DNA from: Peptoniphilus stercorisuis
GTDB lineage: Bacteria > Bacillota > Clostridia > Tissierellales > Peptoniphilaceae
DNA: 33,699 nucleotides
Assembly: GCF_017874395.1 (NCBI RefSeq)
Contig: NZ_JAGGLJ010000018.1
Span: forward strand, 1-33,699
Direction of reading: 5' to 3'
Position numbers and translations under genes: made by a program. This document shows positions 1 to 8,464 of the stretch, piece by piece. The notes beneath the pieces were generated by a model. That model worked only from the letters and a program-made list of their open reading frames with translations. It did no database searches and was not told the DNA's origin. Position 1 is the first letter of the stretch. Each line of letters begins with the position of its first letter.

Positions 1-93
1 CACACCTGTAACCATACCGAACACAGTAGTTAAGCTCTTAACCGTCGATGGTACTTGGCTGGCAACGGCCTGGGAGAGTAGATAATCGCCAGT
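1..93 (+). rRNA. rrf: 5S ribosomal RNA, 3' part
   Basis: The first ~93 bases match the 3' three quarters of a bacterial 5S rRNA: the CCGAACACAG segment of loop B/C, the AGTTAAGCTC helix, then GGGAGAGTAG (loop E/helix IV region) and a terminal GCCAG that would pair with the missing 5' end. The 5' ~25 bases lie outside the window. It is followed at once by a strong intrinsic terminator, so this is the end of an rRNA operon entering from the left. No tRNA follows. The exact 3' end is estimated. Confidence 0.93.
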
Positions 94-100
94 TTACATA

Positions 101-133
101 AGCTTCACTAGTTTATCTAGTGGAGCTTTTTTT
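101..133 (+). terminator. rRNA operon terminator
   Basis: An 11-bp stem (arms 101-111 and 117-127, one G-T pair) with a 5-base loop is followed by a T7 run (127-133). It lies 8 bases after the end of 5S rRNA. Confidence 0.92.
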
Positions 134-273
134 AATGCTCAAATTTATTTTATACTTCTTTTTTATTTTTTAAAGAAATGACAATTTATTTACTGTTTTT
201 TTGAAATAATTTAGATATTTTCTAAAAGCAAATGTTTGCAATTTTCTGAAGTGTCCTTTAAGCCTAATAAATA

Positions 274-282
274 TGATATAAT
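274..282 (+). promoter_or_regulatory. extended -10 promoter of the ACT/PiT operon
   Basis: TGATATAAT is a perfect extended -10 (TGnTATAAT), 24 bases before the first start codon. No good -35 is seen at the expected place (254-259, TCCTTT), which is typical for extended -10 promoters. The 12-mer ATATGATATAAT (271-282) is repeated exactly in front of the purine leader (8928-8939). The rest of the 5S-ACT gap (134-270) shows nothing else. Confidence 0.6.
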
Positions 283-305
283 TAAAGCTAAAATGGAGGT
301 ATGTA

Positions 306-575
306 ATGAAGGCTGTTATAACATTTATAGGAAATGACAAGATGGGTATTGTCTATAAGGCAACTGAACTTGTTGTTAAGTATCATTTAAATATTGTAGA
401 TATTAATCAAACTATTATGGACGACTATTTTACTATGCTTATGATTGTAGATTTATCTGAAAAGAATGTTTCTTTTGATGAAATTGTAGATGGATTTACA
501 AATCTTGGTGAAGAGATTGGAATGTATATTAAAGTTCAACATGAAGATATTTTCAATTCCATGCATCAAATTTAA
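306..575 (+). CDS. ACT domain-containing protein (UPF0237)
   Basis: This 89-residue protein is a single ACT domain. The N-terminal strand MKAVITFIGNDKMGIVYK, with the GI/V turn typical of ACT ligand sites, leads into a helix and the hydrophobic strand MLMIVDLS. The length matches the stand-alone UPF0237 family. ACT domains bind amino acids or other small ligands; the ligand here is unknown. GGAGGT at 295-300 sets the start. It sits 11 bases ahead of a DUF711 gene, a pairing that recurs in many Firmicutes and some archaea and suggests that the two act together, with this one perhaps as the sensor. The family is clear; the role is not known. Confidence 0.88.
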   Translation: MKAVITFIGNDKMGIVYKATELVVKYHLNIVDINQTIMDDYFTMLMIVDLSEKNVSFDEIVDGFTNLGEEIGMYIKVQHEDIFNSMHQI

Positions 576-586
576 TGAGGTGAATT

Positions 587-1942
587 ATGGATAATAGAAA
601 AATTATTGAAACTGTTAGAATGCTTGAGCAAGAACATCTTGATATTAGAACTGTTACAATGGGAATTTCTTTATTAGATTGTATTGATTCTGATTATAAG
701 AAAGCTTGTAATAAAATTTACGATAAGATGATGAGACATACTGAGCATTTAGTAGATACGACTACTGAAGTATCTAAGAAGTATGATATTCCAATTGTAA
801 ATAATAGAATTTCAGTTACACCTATTTCTCTTATTGCTAGTGCTACTGATTTAACTGATTATACTCCTTTTGCAGAAACTTTAGATAAGGTTGCAAAAAA
901 TGTTGGGGTAGATTTTGTTGGTGGTTTTTCTGCACTTGTTCACAAAGGTTTTAACAAGGGAGATAAAATTTTAATTGATTCAATTGCACATGCACTTTCA
1001 ACTACTGATTATGTTTGTTCTAGTGTAAATGTAGGAACTTCTAAAAATGGAATAAATATGGATGCTGTAAAGATGATGGGTGATGTTGTTTTAGATCTTG
1101 CAAAGAGAACTAAAGATGCTGATTCTATAGGATGTGCAAAACTTGTAATATTTGCAAATGCTGTAGAGGACAATCCATTTATGGCTGGAGCTTTTCATGG
1201 TGTTGGTGAAAATGACACTATTATAAATGTTGGTGTTTCTGGACCTGGAGTTGTAAAATGTGCTCTTGAAAAAGTTCGTGGTGAGAGTTTTGATGTAGTT
1301 GCTGAAACTATTAAAAAGACTGCTTTTAAAATTACTAGAATTGGCGAACTTGTAGGTAAGGAAGTATCTAATAAATTAAATACAAATTTTGGTATTATAG
1401 ATTTATCTTTAGCGCCTACTCCTGCTGTTGGAGATAGTGTTGCTAGAATTCTTGAAGAAATTGGTGTGGATAAAGTTGGTGGACATGGTACTACTGCAGC
1501 TCTTGCTATGCTTAATGATGCTGTTAAAAAGGGTGGTATTATGGCAAGTTCTCATGTTGGAGGACTAAGTGGTGCTTTTATTCCAGTTTCTGAAGATGAG
1601 GGAATGATTGAGGCAGCTTATAATGGAAGTATTTCCTTTGATAAGCTTGAGGCTATGACTTGTGTATGTTCTGTTGGACTTGATATGATTGCAATTCCTG
1701 GAAATACTCCTTCTTCAACTATTTCTGCAATTATTGCTGATGAGGCTGCAATTGGTGTTATAAATAATAAGACTACTGCAGTTAGAGTTATTCCTGTTTA
1801 TGGAAAAAATGTTGGAGATAGAGCTGAATTTGGTGGACTTCTTGGATATGCACCTATTATGGATATTGGAAATACTTCAAGTGAAAGATTTTCAAGTAGA
1901 GGTGGAAGAATTCCAGCACCTATACACAGTTTTAAAAATTAA
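587..1942 (+). CDS. DUF711 / UPF0210 PFL-like family protein
   Basis: The 451-residue protein is full length for UPF0210 (DUF711), annotated in databases as 'PFL family protein' because its fold resembles the pyruvate formate-lyase/ribonucleotide reductase barrel. Visible features are the conserved start ([20 protein letters not shown]), Gly-rich segments ([46 protein letters not shown]) and the C-terminal [14 protein letters not shown] see no C-terminal glycyl-radical motif, so glycyl-radical activity should not be assumed. It is probably cytoplasmic and has no known reaction. It is cotranscribed with the ACT protein upstream (TGAGGTGA ribosome site) and lies 12 bases ahead of the phosphate permease gene. 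Confidence 0.9.
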   Translation: MDNRKIIETVRMLEQEHLDIRTVTMGISLLDCIDSDYKKACNKIYDKMMRHTEHLVDTTTEVSKKYDIPIVNNRISVTPISLIASATDLTDYTPFAETLDKVAKNVGVDFVGGFSALVHKGFNKGDKILIDSIAHALSTTDYVCSSVNVGTSKNGINMDAVKMMGDVVLDLAKRTKDADSIGCAKLVIFANAVEDNPFMAGAFHGVGENDTIINVGVSGPGVVKCALEKVRGESFDVVAETIKKTAFKITRIGELVGKEVSNKLNTNFGIIDLSLAPTPAVGDSVARILEEIGVDKVGGHGTTAALAMLNDAVKKGGIMASSHVGGLSGAFIPVSEDEGMIEAAYNGSISFDKLEAMTCVCSVGLDMIAIPGNTPSSTISAIIADEAAIGVINNKTTAVRVIPVYGKNVGDRAEFGGLLGYAPIMDIGNTSSERFSSRGGRIPAPIHSFKN

Positions 1943-1954
1943 CAAGGAGATTAA

Positions 1955-2995
1955 ATGAACTTTTTTAATTTTTTTAATGAACTTATAAAAAATCCAATTT
2001 TACTTATTGCAGCTATTCTTATAATATTTACTATTATAATGAATGGTGCTATTGATGCGCCAAATGCAATTGCTACAAGTGTTTCAACTAGAGCTTTATA
2101 TATTAATAATGCTTTTTACATTTCAACTATTGGAAATTTTTTAGGTGTTCTTGTAGTTAGTTTGATCAATGCAAGAGTTGCTCATACTATATTTAATATG
2201 GTTGATTTTACATCTAAGGGATTTCTTGGAAATAGAGCTCTTGTAGCTGCACTTCTTGGAATTATTCTTTGGGGTATTATTACTTGGAAATTTAATATAC
2301 CAACTAGTTCTTCTCATTCACTAGTAGCAGGTTTATGTGGTGCTTCTATTGCTCTTAATGGTGGAATGAAAGGTATAAATACTTTTGGAATTTTAATGGT
2401 ATTTTATGGAATTATAATTTCAATAGTTGTTGCTTATTTTTTGGGATCTTTTATTGTTAAGATAATAAAAAATATTTTCAAAAAAAGAGATAGACGAGAT
2501 AGTAAGCGATTTTTTGATAGAGGTCAAATTGTAAGTGCAACATTAATGAGTTTTATTCATGGTGCTCAAGATGGGCAAAAGTTTATAGCTATTTTTATGA
2601 TTTTAACTACTCTTATGGGACATAATCCTGAAAATGAGAAAATTCTTCCTTTATGGATTCTTATAATAAGTGCTATTGCAATGGGTATAGGAACTTCTAT
2701 TGGAATAAAAAGGGTAATTAAATCTATTGGAATGGATGTTGTAAGCCTTGAAACTTATGAGGGTTTTTCTGCTGATATAACATCATTTATTTCAATTTTA
2801 ATAGCTACTATTTTAGGTATTCCACTTAGTACTACTCAAACTTCAACTACATCTATTATGGGAGTTGGAGCTACAAAGAGAAAAAGTAATGTAAACTGGG
2901 CCTATGCTAAATATTTATCAGTTACATGGTTTTTAACTTTTCCAATTTGTGGATTATTATGTTATTTATTAACTAAGTTATTTATGCTTTTTTAA
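1955..2995 (+). CDS. pit: PiT-family inorganic phosphate permease
   Basis: This is a 346-residue polytopic membrane protein of the PiT (PF01384) family, which imports phosphate, usually as a metal-phosphate complex, by cation symport. Both inverted signature repeats are visible: GAIDAPNAIATSVSTRAL (residues 31-48) and SFIHGAQDGQKFIAIF (199-214). Each is followed by a TSSSHSL / STTQTSTTS type segment (117-123, 286-295). A basic cytoplasmic loop (about 170-190, FKKRDRRDSKRF) separates the two halves. The length fits short bacterial PiT proteins. AAGGAG lies 5 bases before the start. The DUF47 gene follows 12 bases downstream, the usual pit-DUF47 pair. Family assignment is secure; substrate is by family. 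Confidence 0.92.
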   Translation: MNFFNFFNELIKNPILLIAAILIIFTIIMNGAIDAPNAIATSVSTRALYINNAFYISTIGNFLGVLVVSLINARVAHTIFNMVDFTSKGFLGNRALVAALLGIILWGIITWKFNIPTSSSHSLVAGLCGASIALNGGMKGINTFGILMVFYGIIISIVVAYFLGSFIVKIIKNIFKKRDRRDSKRFFDRGQIVSATLMSFIHGAQDGQKFIAIFMILTTLMGHNPENEKILPLWILIISAIAMGIGTSIGIKRVIKSIGMDVVSLETYEGFSADITSFISILIATILGIPLSTTQTSTTSIMGVGATKRKSNVNWAYAKYLSVTWFLTFPICGLLCYLLTKLFMLF

Positions 2996-3007
2996 GGAGG
3001 AATTTTT

Positions 3008-3631
3008 TTGAAAAATTATGGTTTTGACTATTTTAGAGCTTTTACTGAAATGGTTCAAGGATCAATGGCAGCAGCAAGACTATTAGATGAAATCTTAAAA
3101 GAATATGATCCTCTTGCACTAGATGCTAGAATTAGACAAATGCATGAGATTGAAAAATCAAATGATATGTTGATTCATGAAACTTTAAGACATTTAATTA
3201 GGGAATTTTTACCTCCAATAGAAAGAGAAGATATATCTACACTTATTGAAGAACTTGATGATCCAACTGATGCTATAGAAGATGTATTATTTGCACTTTA
3301 TATGTATAATATTACAGAAATTAGACCAGAGGCAATAAAGTTTTCTGAGCTTATTGTTGAGGCTGTAGATACTCTTTATGAAGCTTCTATTGAGTTTAAA
3401 AATTTTAAAAATGGTGAAGATAAGACTAAGGAAAAAATTATAAAAGTAAATGAAATAGAGGGTAGAGGAGATAATCTCTACATAGATGCAATTAGAGAAT
3501 TATATACAAGTTCTCTTGATCCAAAGACTATTGTAGCTTGGACTAAGGTATTAAGTAAACTTGAAAAATGTTTAGATACTTTAGAAAAAAGTGCAAATTT
3601 AATGGAATTTATTATGATGAAAAATATGTAA
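3008..3631 (+). CDS. DUF47 (PhoU-like) phosphate transport accessory protein
   Basis: The 207-residue, all-helical cytoplasmic protein belongs to the DUF47/TIGR00153 family, related to PhoU, which accompanies and probably regulates PiT permeases. Acidic motifs expected for metal-binding PhoU folds are present: EREDISTLIEELDDPTDAIE near residues 72-92 and NEIEGRGDNLYIDAIREL further on. It starts at TTG: AGGAGG (2995-3000) ends 7 bases before it and no better ATG is nearby. It is the last gene of the ACT-DUF711-pit unit and is followed by a clear terminator. The pairing with pit supports a role in phosphate uptake control, which is inferred. Confidence 0.88.
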   Translation: MKNYGFDYFRAFTEMVQGSMAAARLLDEILKEYDPLALDARIRQMHEIEKSNDMLIHETLRHLIREFLPPIEREDISTLIEELDDPTDAIEDVLFALYMYNITEIRPEAIKFSELIVEAVDTLYEASIEFKNFKNGEDKTKEKIIKVNEIEGRGDNLYIDAIRELYTSSLDPKTIVAWTKVLSKLEKCLDTLEKSANLMEFIMMKNM

Positions 3632-3636
3632 TTTAA

Positions 3637-3665
3637 AACTTAAAGGGTGACCTTTAAGTTTTTTT
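3637..3665 (+). terminator. terminator of the ACT-DUF711-pit-DUF47 operon
   Basis: A perfect 10-bp stem (3637-3646 / 3651-3660) with a GTGA tetraloop runs into a T-rich tract (3659-3665). Confidence 0.93.
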
Positions 3666-3710
3666 ACTTTAATAATTTAGTTAATATATAATAGTTAGGA
3701 GGTAAGTAAA

Positions 3711-4343
3711 ATGAATAAAGTTAATTATGATTTAGAAATGGAAAATATTATAAAAAATTTAGAAAAAAAGAAAGAAAAATCTTTATTATTACATTCTTGT
3801 TGTGGACCTTGTTCTAGTGGATGTATTGAAAGACTTAATGAGTTTTTTAATATTACAGTTTTTTATTATAATCCAAATTTAGACATAGAAGAAGAGTTTG
3901 ATAGACGTGCTATTGAACAAAAGAGATTAATTAAAGAGATGAATTTAAGTGATGAAATAAATGTAATTGTGCCAAAATACAATAGCAAGGAGTATTATGA
4001 TGCTATAAATGGGTATGAAATGACTAAAGAAGGAGGCGCAAGATGTACTAAATGCTTTGAGCTAAGATTAAGGGAAGCAGCTAAAATGGCAAGTGAAGGT
4101 GGATTTGATTATTTTACAACTACACTTTCTATAAGTCCTTATAAAAATTCTACTCTTTTAAATACTTTAGGAGAAAAAATTGCAGAGGAATATTCTGTAA
4201 ATTATTTATTTTCTGATTTTAAAAAGAAGAATGGATATAAGAGAAGTATTGAATTATCTAAAGAATATAATATGTATAGACAAGATTATTGCGGATGTGT
4301 TTTTTCAAAGGAAGAGGCTGAGGAAAGAAGAAGAGATAAGTAG
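3711..4343 (+). CDS. queH: epoxyqueuosine reductase QueH
   Basis: This 210-residue protein is a QueH/DUF208 epoxyqueuosine reductase, the last step of queuosine synthesis in tRNA and a non-orthologous replacement of cobalamin-dependent QueG. The metal-site cysteines are all visible: HSCCGPCSSGC (Cys30, Cys31, Cys34), RCTKCFELRL (Cys112, Cys115) and YCGCVFSK (Cys194, Cys196). The motif TTTLSISPYKN (residues 136-146) is also typical. The length equals the core family, with no extra domain. AGGAGG at 3697-3702 sets the start; a TATAAT at 3687-3692 could be its -10. It stands as a single gene between two promoters. Confidence 0.94.
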   Translation: MNKVNYDLEMENIIKNLEKKKEKSLLLHSCCGPCSSGCIERLNEFFNITVFYYNPNLDIEEEFDRRAIEQKRLIKEMNLSDEINVIVPKYNSKEYYDAINGYEMTKEGGARCTKCFELRLREAAKMASEGGFDYFTTTLSISPYKNSTLLNTLGEKIAEEYSVNYLFSDFKKKNGYKRSIELSKEYNMYRQDYCGCVFSKEEAEERRRDK

Positions 4344-4360
4344 TCATATTTTGGCTATTG

Positions 4361-4388
4361 TTGACACTATTTATTTAAGAACTATAAT
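4361..4388 (+). promoter_or_regulatory. near-consensus sigma-A promoter of the YfcC-family permease
   Basis: TTGACA (4361-4366), 16-base spacer, TATAAT (4383-4388): both hexamers are perfect. The predicted start of transcription (~4395) coincides with the AGGAGG ribosome site (4396-4401), so the 5' leader would be very short. Confidence 0.8.
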
Positions 4389-4411
4389 TATTATAGGAGG
4401 TTTATATTTAA

Positions 4412-5923
4412 ATGAAAAAAGAGAAAAAAAGTTTTTCTATGCCTGACATGTACATAATTATATTCTTTGTAGTAATGTTGGCGGCACTTTTAACATATGT
4501 TGTGCCTCAAGGATATTTTGCAACTGAGGATATAAGTTATGAAGTAGCAGGTGAAGAAAAAACAAAGACAGTAATAGTTGAAGATTCTTTTCAATATGTT
4601 ACTGATGATGATGGAAATCCAGTAAAGCAAGGAGTTAAACTTTTTGCTTCAGGTGGAGAAAATCAAGGATTTTTAAACTATATGTTTGAAGGTCTTGTTA
4701 CAGGTGATAAGAATGGATCAGCAGTTGGAATTATAGCATTTTTACTTGTAATTGGTGGAGCCTTTGGAATTGTACTTAGTACTGGATCAGTTGAGGCTGG
4801 TATTTCAAAGATGATTGTAAAGATGAAGGGTAAAGAAATCCTATTAATTCCAGTTTTATTTTTGCTATTTTCTTTAGGAGGAGCAGTTTTTGGAATGGGT
4901 GAGGAGGCAATTCCCTTTGTATTAATAGTTGTTCCAATGACTGTTGCCATGGGCTATGATGCAATAGTAGGTATAATGATAACCTATTGTGCAACTCAAA
5001 TAGGCTTTGCAACCTCTTGGATGAATCCATTTTCAGTAGCTGTAGCTCAAGGAATATCTCAAATACCAGTAATGAGCGGTGCTGGACTTAGAATTATAAT
5101 GTGGATAGTATTTAATATAGTTTCTATAGTATTTACTATTATGTATGCAAAGAAAATTAAAAAGAACCCTGAACTTTCAGTATCTTATGAATCTGATGAG
5201 TTTTATAGAAAAGATTTAGAAAGTAATATGGGAAAAGATATTAAATTTGGTATTGGTGATACTTTAATAATACTAGATATTGTAATTACATTAATATGGG
5301 TAGTTTGGGGAGTAATTAAAAAAGGTTATTATATACCAGAAATTGCAACTCAATTTTTTACAATGGGTATTATTGCAGGTATTATAGGACTTGTTTTTAA
5401 ATTAAATAATACTACACTAAATTCTATAGCTCTTTCTTTTAGAAATGGCTCAAAGGATCTTTTAACAGCTGCACTTGTAATAGGTATGGCTCAAGGTATT
5501 ATTTTAGTATTAGGTGGAACAGATCCAGCACAAGGAACAGTTTTAAATACAATATTATTTAAGACAAGTGGACTTATCGCAGGACTTCCTCAAGCACTAT
5601 CAGCTTGGATTATGTATATATTCCAATCAATATTTAATTTCTTTGTAGTTTCAGGCTCAGGTCAAGCTGCACTTACTATGCCAATAATGGCACCTCTTGC
5701 AGATTTAACTGGAGTATCTCGTCAAGTTGCTGTACTTGCATTTCAACTAGGAGATGGACTTACAAACTTAATCGTTCCAACATCAGGACTTTTAATTGCA
5801 GTTCTTGGAGCGGCTAGAATGGACTGGAATAGATGGGCAAAATTCCAAGTTAAATTTCAATTAATACTATTTGTCCTAGCTTCAATATTTATGTTTTTAG
5901 CAGTGGCAATAGGATATCAATAA
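4412..5923 (+). CDS. YfcC-family (DcuC/AitC superfamily) permease
   Basis: This is a 503-residue integral membrane protein with about 12 hydrophobic segments. It belongs to the YfcC family in the C4-dicarboxylate anaerobic carrier superfamily, whose members move carboxylates or amino acids. Typical features are the N-terminal PDMYIIIFFVVMLAALLTYV followed by VPQGYF, an extracytoplasmic insert after the first helix, GGAVFGMGEEAIPF, TSWMNPFSVAVAQGISQIP in the middle and FFVVSGSGQAALTMPIMAPL near the C terminus. The substrate cannot be read from sequence; arginine/ornithine exchange and dicarboxylates are both known in the superfamily. It is transcribed alone from a consensus promoter and ends at a strong terminator. 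The TTGACA promoter predicts high basal expression. Confidence 0.85.
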   Translation: MKKEKKSFSMPDMYIIIFFVVMLAALLTYVVPQGYFATEDISYEVAGEEKTKTVIVEDSFQYVTDDDGNPVKQGVKLFASGGENQGFLNYMFEGLVTGDKNGSAVGIIAFLLVIGGAFGIVLSTGSVEAGISKMIVKMKGKEILLIPVLFLLFSLGGAVFGMGEEAIPFVLIVVPMTVAMGYDAIVGIMITYCATQIGFATSWMNPFSVAVAQGISQIPVMSGAGLRIIMWIVFNIVSIVFTIMYAKKIKKNPELSVSYESDEFYRKDLESNMGKDIKFGIGDTLIILDIVITLIWVVWGVIKKGYYIPEIATQFFTMGIIAGIIGLVFKLNNTTLNSIALSFRNGSKDLLTAALVIGMAQGIILVLGGTDPAQGTVLNTILFKTSGLIAGLPQALSAWIMYIFQSIFNFFVVSGSGQAALTMPIMAPLADLTGVSRQVAVLAFQLGDGLTNLIVPTSGLLIAVLGAARMDWNRWAKFQVKFQLILFVLASIFMFLAVAIGYQ

Positions 5924-5930
5924 GAATTTA

Positions 5931-5962
5931 GGCTTCTATACTAAGTATAGAGGCTTTTTTTT
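5931..5962 (+). terminator. terminator after the YfcC-family permease
   Basis: A 10-bp stem (5932-5941 / 5945-5954, one G-T pair) with a 3-base loop is followed by eight T (5955-5962). Confidence 0.92.
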
Positions 5963-5980
5963 ACTTTAAATTAAAAGCTA

Positions 5981-5989
5981 TGCTATAAT
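5981..5989 (+). promoter_or_regulatory. extended -10 promoter of the capA-like gene
   Basis: TGCTATAAT is a perfect extended -10. The predicted transcription start (~5996) falls on the AGGTGA ribosome site (5995-6000), only about 9 bases before the GTG start, so the mRNA would be almost leaderless. Confidence 0.6.
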
Positions 5990-6004
5990 CAAATAGGTGA
6001 TTTT

Positions 6005-7165
6005 GTGAAGAAAAAAGTGATTGTAGTAATAGTCTTTATAATGATTACTTTTACAGCTATTTTATATTATATAAACAATAATTATTTAAATAATATAGAT
6101 AGTGTAGAAGAAGATAAAGATACAAAAAGAGAAATAACAATAGTAGCAACAGGAGATATAATATACCATATGCCTTTATATATAAATACATATGATAGGG
6201 AAAGTGATTCCTTTGATTTTAGTAGTTTTTATAAAGAGATGAAAGATATAATAGACTCATCAGATATAATGGTTGGAAATTATGAAACCACTTCAAATGA
6301 AAATAGAGTATATAGTGGATATCCTTCATTTAATACTCCAAAAGATTCAATAAAATATTTAAAAGACATAGGCTTTGATATATTATCAACTGCAAATAAC
6401 CATTGCTTAGATACAGGTGTTGATGGAATAATTTCTACAATAGATGCAATGGATGAGTATAATATTAAACATTTTGGAACATATAAAGAAGACATAAATA
6501 GAGGTGTTATTTTAGAGGAAAATAATATTAAAGTTGGATTTTTGTCCTATTCAGAATATTTTAATGGGCTTGAGAAATTAGTGCCAGAGGATAAAAGTTT
6601 TATGATATCTAAATTTAATCTAGAAAATATTAAAAATGATATTAATAATTTAAAAATTCAAGGTGCAAATTTTATAGTAATATATCCTCATTGGGGAGTT
6701 GAGTATTCATCAATTCCAAGCGAATTTCAAGTATTTATGAATAAGGAACTTTTAAAAGCAGGAGCAGATGTAGTTTTAGGATCTCATCCCCATGTACTTC
6801 AGCCAGTAGAATATAGTGAAATAGATGCAAAGAAAAAATTTAGTATATATTCTATGGGAAACTCCATATCAAATCAAAGAATGGAATGGATGAATATAGA
6901 GGGAACAGAAACAGGCGTTTTTGTAAAATTAAAGATTTCAAAAAAAGATAGTGAAAATACAGCATCTCTTGAAGATGTAGAGTTAATTCCAACATATGTA
7001 AATAGATATAAAAATGAAAACAATAAATTTGTCTATGAAGTAGTTTCTTTAAAAGACTATATAGAAGGTGGAATTAAAAGAGATAGTATAGATGAATATA
7101 CTAAGAAAAAAGTTGATAGAAATTATGAAAATGCAATGAATATATTATATTCACTTGGAGGTTAA
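6005..7165 (+). CDS. CapA-family metallophosphatase-like surface protein
   Basis: The 386-residue protein has one N-terminal membrane segment (residues 4-22), probably an uncleaved anchor, then an extracytoplasmic CapA/PgsA domain (PF09587) with calcineurin-like architecture. Metal-site motifs are intact: TGDIIYH (Asp51), GNYETT (Asn92, Glu94), ANNHCLDTG (Asn131, Asn132, His133), PHWGVEY (His229) and GSHPHVLQP (His261, His263). The family includes poly-gamma-glutamate capsule proteins, but no capB/capC-type genes are adjacent, so a capsule role is not supported here; cell-surface phosphoesterase-like activity is the safer reading. GTG start after AGGTGA. Its last codons carry the ribosome site of the asparaginase gene, so the two are translationally linked. 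Confidence 0.85.
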   Translation: MKKKVIVVIVFIMITFTAILYYINNNYLNNIDSVEEDKDTKREITIVATGDIIYHMPLYINTYDRESDSFDFSSFYKEMKDIIDSSDIMVGNYETTSNENRVYSGYPSFNTPKDSIKYLKDIGFDILSTANNHCLDTGVDGIISTIDAMDEYNIKHFGTYKEDINRGVILEENNIKVGFLSYSEYFNGLEKLVPEDKSFMISKFNLENIKNDINNLKIQGANFIVIYPHWGVEYSSIPSEFQVFMNKELLKAGADVVLGSHPHVLQPVEYSEIDAKKKFSIYSMGNSISNQRMEWMNIEGTETGVFVKLKISKKDSENTASLEDVELIPTYVNRYKNENNKFVYEVVSLKDYIEGGIKRDSIDEYTKKKVDRNYENAMNILYSLGG

Positions 7166-7166
7166 G

Positions 7167-8162
7167 ATGAAAAAAGTATTATTAATAGCAACTGGAGGAA
7201 CTATTGCTTCTGTTAAGACAGAAAGTGGACTAAGTCCTAAGACTCCACCAGATGAATTTTTAAAATATATTCCAGAAGTTAAGGAAGTTGTAGATATTGA
7301 TGTAATACAAGTTTTAAATATAGATTCTACAAATATAGAGCCTGAACATTGGATTATGATAAAAGATGTAATAATGAAAAATTATGATGATTATGATGGT
7401 TTTGTAATTACTCATGGAACAGATACCTTAGCCTATACTGCATCGGCAATGTCTTATTTAATTCAAGGAAGTGAGAAAGTAATAGCAATAACAGGTGCTC
7501 AAAAGCCAATAGTTGATTCTATTACAGATGGAAGAAAAAACTTAATTGATGCCATAAGATTTTCCATAAGAGAAAATGCAAGAGGAGTATATGTAGTCTT
7601 TGATGGAAAGGCAATAATAGGAACACGTGCTAAAAAAATAAGATCTAAATCTTACTCAGCCTTTGACTCAATTAATTATCCTGTGGCAGCATTTATAGAT
7701 GGAAAGAGAATTCTTCAATATGTAGAGGACAATCCTAAAAAATTAACTCCAACATTTTATAATAATCTAAACCCTAAAGTATTTTTACTAAAATTAATTC
7801 CTGGAATGGAGCCTGAGATACTTGATTATATTGGACAAAAATATGATGGAATTATTATTGAATCCTATGGAGTAGGAGGACTTCCCTTTAATGATAGTAG
7901 AAACTTTAAAAAGGCATTAGAAAGATTAACAGAAAAAGGAAAAATAGTCGTACTTGCAACTCAAGTTATCCTAGAAGGATCAGATGCAGAAACTTATGAA
8001 GTTGGGTTTGATATTATAAATAAGTATAATATATTACAAGCCTATGATATGACAGTTGAGTCTGCTGTTGTAAAATTAATGTGGATTCTAGGAATAACTA
8101 AGGATTTTAATGAAGTTAAAAAATTATTTTATAAAAGTATAAATAAAGATATAATTTTTTAA
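7167..8162 (+). CDS. ansA: L-asparaginase, type I (cytoplasmic)
   Basis: This 331-residue protein hydrolyses asparagine to aspartate and ammonia. Both catalytic triplets of the asparaginase/glutaminase family are present: ATGGTIAS with nucleophile Thr12, and THGTDTLAYTASA with Thr85, Asp86 and Thr87. GAQKP follows near residue 111. It lacks a signal peptide, so it is the cytoplasmic class. A longer frame begins at TTG 7155, but GGAGG (7157-7161) lies inside that extension and fits ATG 7167. It starts 1 base after the capA-like stop. Supply of aspartate and ammonia suits an amino-acid fermenter; no dedicated transporter is adjacent except perhaps the YfcC-family permease. Confidence 0.93.
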   Translation: MKKVLLIATGGTIASVKTESGLSPKTPPDEFLKYIPEVKEVVDIDVIQVLNIDSTNIEPEHWIMIKDVIMKNYDDYDGFVITHGTDTLAYTASAMSYLIQGSEKVIAITGAQKPIVDSITDGRKNLIDAIRFSIRENARGVYVVFDGKAIIGTRAKKIRSKSYSAFDSINYPVAAFIDGKRILQYVEDNPKKLTPTFYNNLNPKVFLLKLIPGMEPEILDYIGQKYDGIIIESYGVGGLPFNDSRNFKKALERLTEKGKIVVLATQVILEGSDAETYEVGFDIINKYNILQAYDMTVESAVVKLMWILGITKDFNEVKKLFYKSINKDIIF

Positions 8163-8169
8163 AAAATTT

Positions 8170-8197
8170 AAGGTTTTTTTAAACCTTTTATTTTTTT
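8170..8197 (+). terminator. terminator after asparaginase
   Basis: A 7-bp stem AAGGTTT/AAACCTT (8170-8176, 8181-8187) with a T4 loop is followed by a T-rich tail ending in T7 (8191-8197). Confidence 0.85.
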
Positions 8198-8207
8198 GAA
8201 ATTTAAG

Positions 8208-8336
8208 AAGATTCCATTATGTGAAATGAATAAAATAGGACTCGATTAAAGATTTCATTACGTGGAATGAATAAAATGGTACTTAATTAAAGATTTCACT
8301 AAGTGGAATTATAATATATAAAATGTACTCAATTTA
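8208..8336 (+). repeat. three degenerate 41-bp tandem repeats
   Basis: Copies begin at 8208, 8249 and 8290, each with AAGATT. Copies 1 and 2 are exactly 41 bp and differ at about 7 positions. Copy 3 has about 6 extra bases in its middle (8290-8336). Each copy starts with a short dyad, e.g. TTCAC-TAA-GTGGA in copy 3 and TCATT-N6-AATGA in copy 2, then a TAAAAT stretch and ...ACT(C/T)...ATT(T)A. They lie in the 302-bp gap between asparaginase and the next gene. The remainder of that gap (8337-8427) is nearly pure A/T and shows nothing else. Function unknown. Confidence 0.75.
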
Positions 8337-8427
8337 AAACAAAATAGAATTTTTAATTTAAAAAATTTTTATATATTTAAAAATATAAAAATGAAAATGT
8401 TTTATTAATAGCAATAGTAATAATATT

Positions 8428-8436
8428 TGATATAAT
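8428..8436 (+). promoter_or_regulatory. extended -10 promoter of the small membrane protein gene
   Basis: TGATATAAT, identical to the -10 regions at 274 and 8931, lies 29 bases before the start codon. There is no clear -35. Confidence 0.5.
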
Positions 8437-8464
8437 AATATTATTATTTTAAAGAGGGAGAAAT

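Noticed and set aside
587-1942. DUF711 protein as an active glycyl-radical enzyme
   Set aside because: No C-terminal glycyl-radical motif and no activating radical-SAM gene nearby; only the family name refers to PFL.
4231-4446. 71-codon frame overlapping queH and the permease start
   Set aside because: Runs through the consensus promoter and has no ribosome site; both flanking genes are secure.
7155-7166. Longer asparaginase start at TTG 7155
   Set aside because: The extension contains the GGAGG site that serves ATG 7167, and family members start MKKVLLIATGG.
8208-8336. 41-bp repeats as a CRISPR array
   Set aside because: Repeats are directly adjacent without unique spacers, are divergent, and no cas genes are present.
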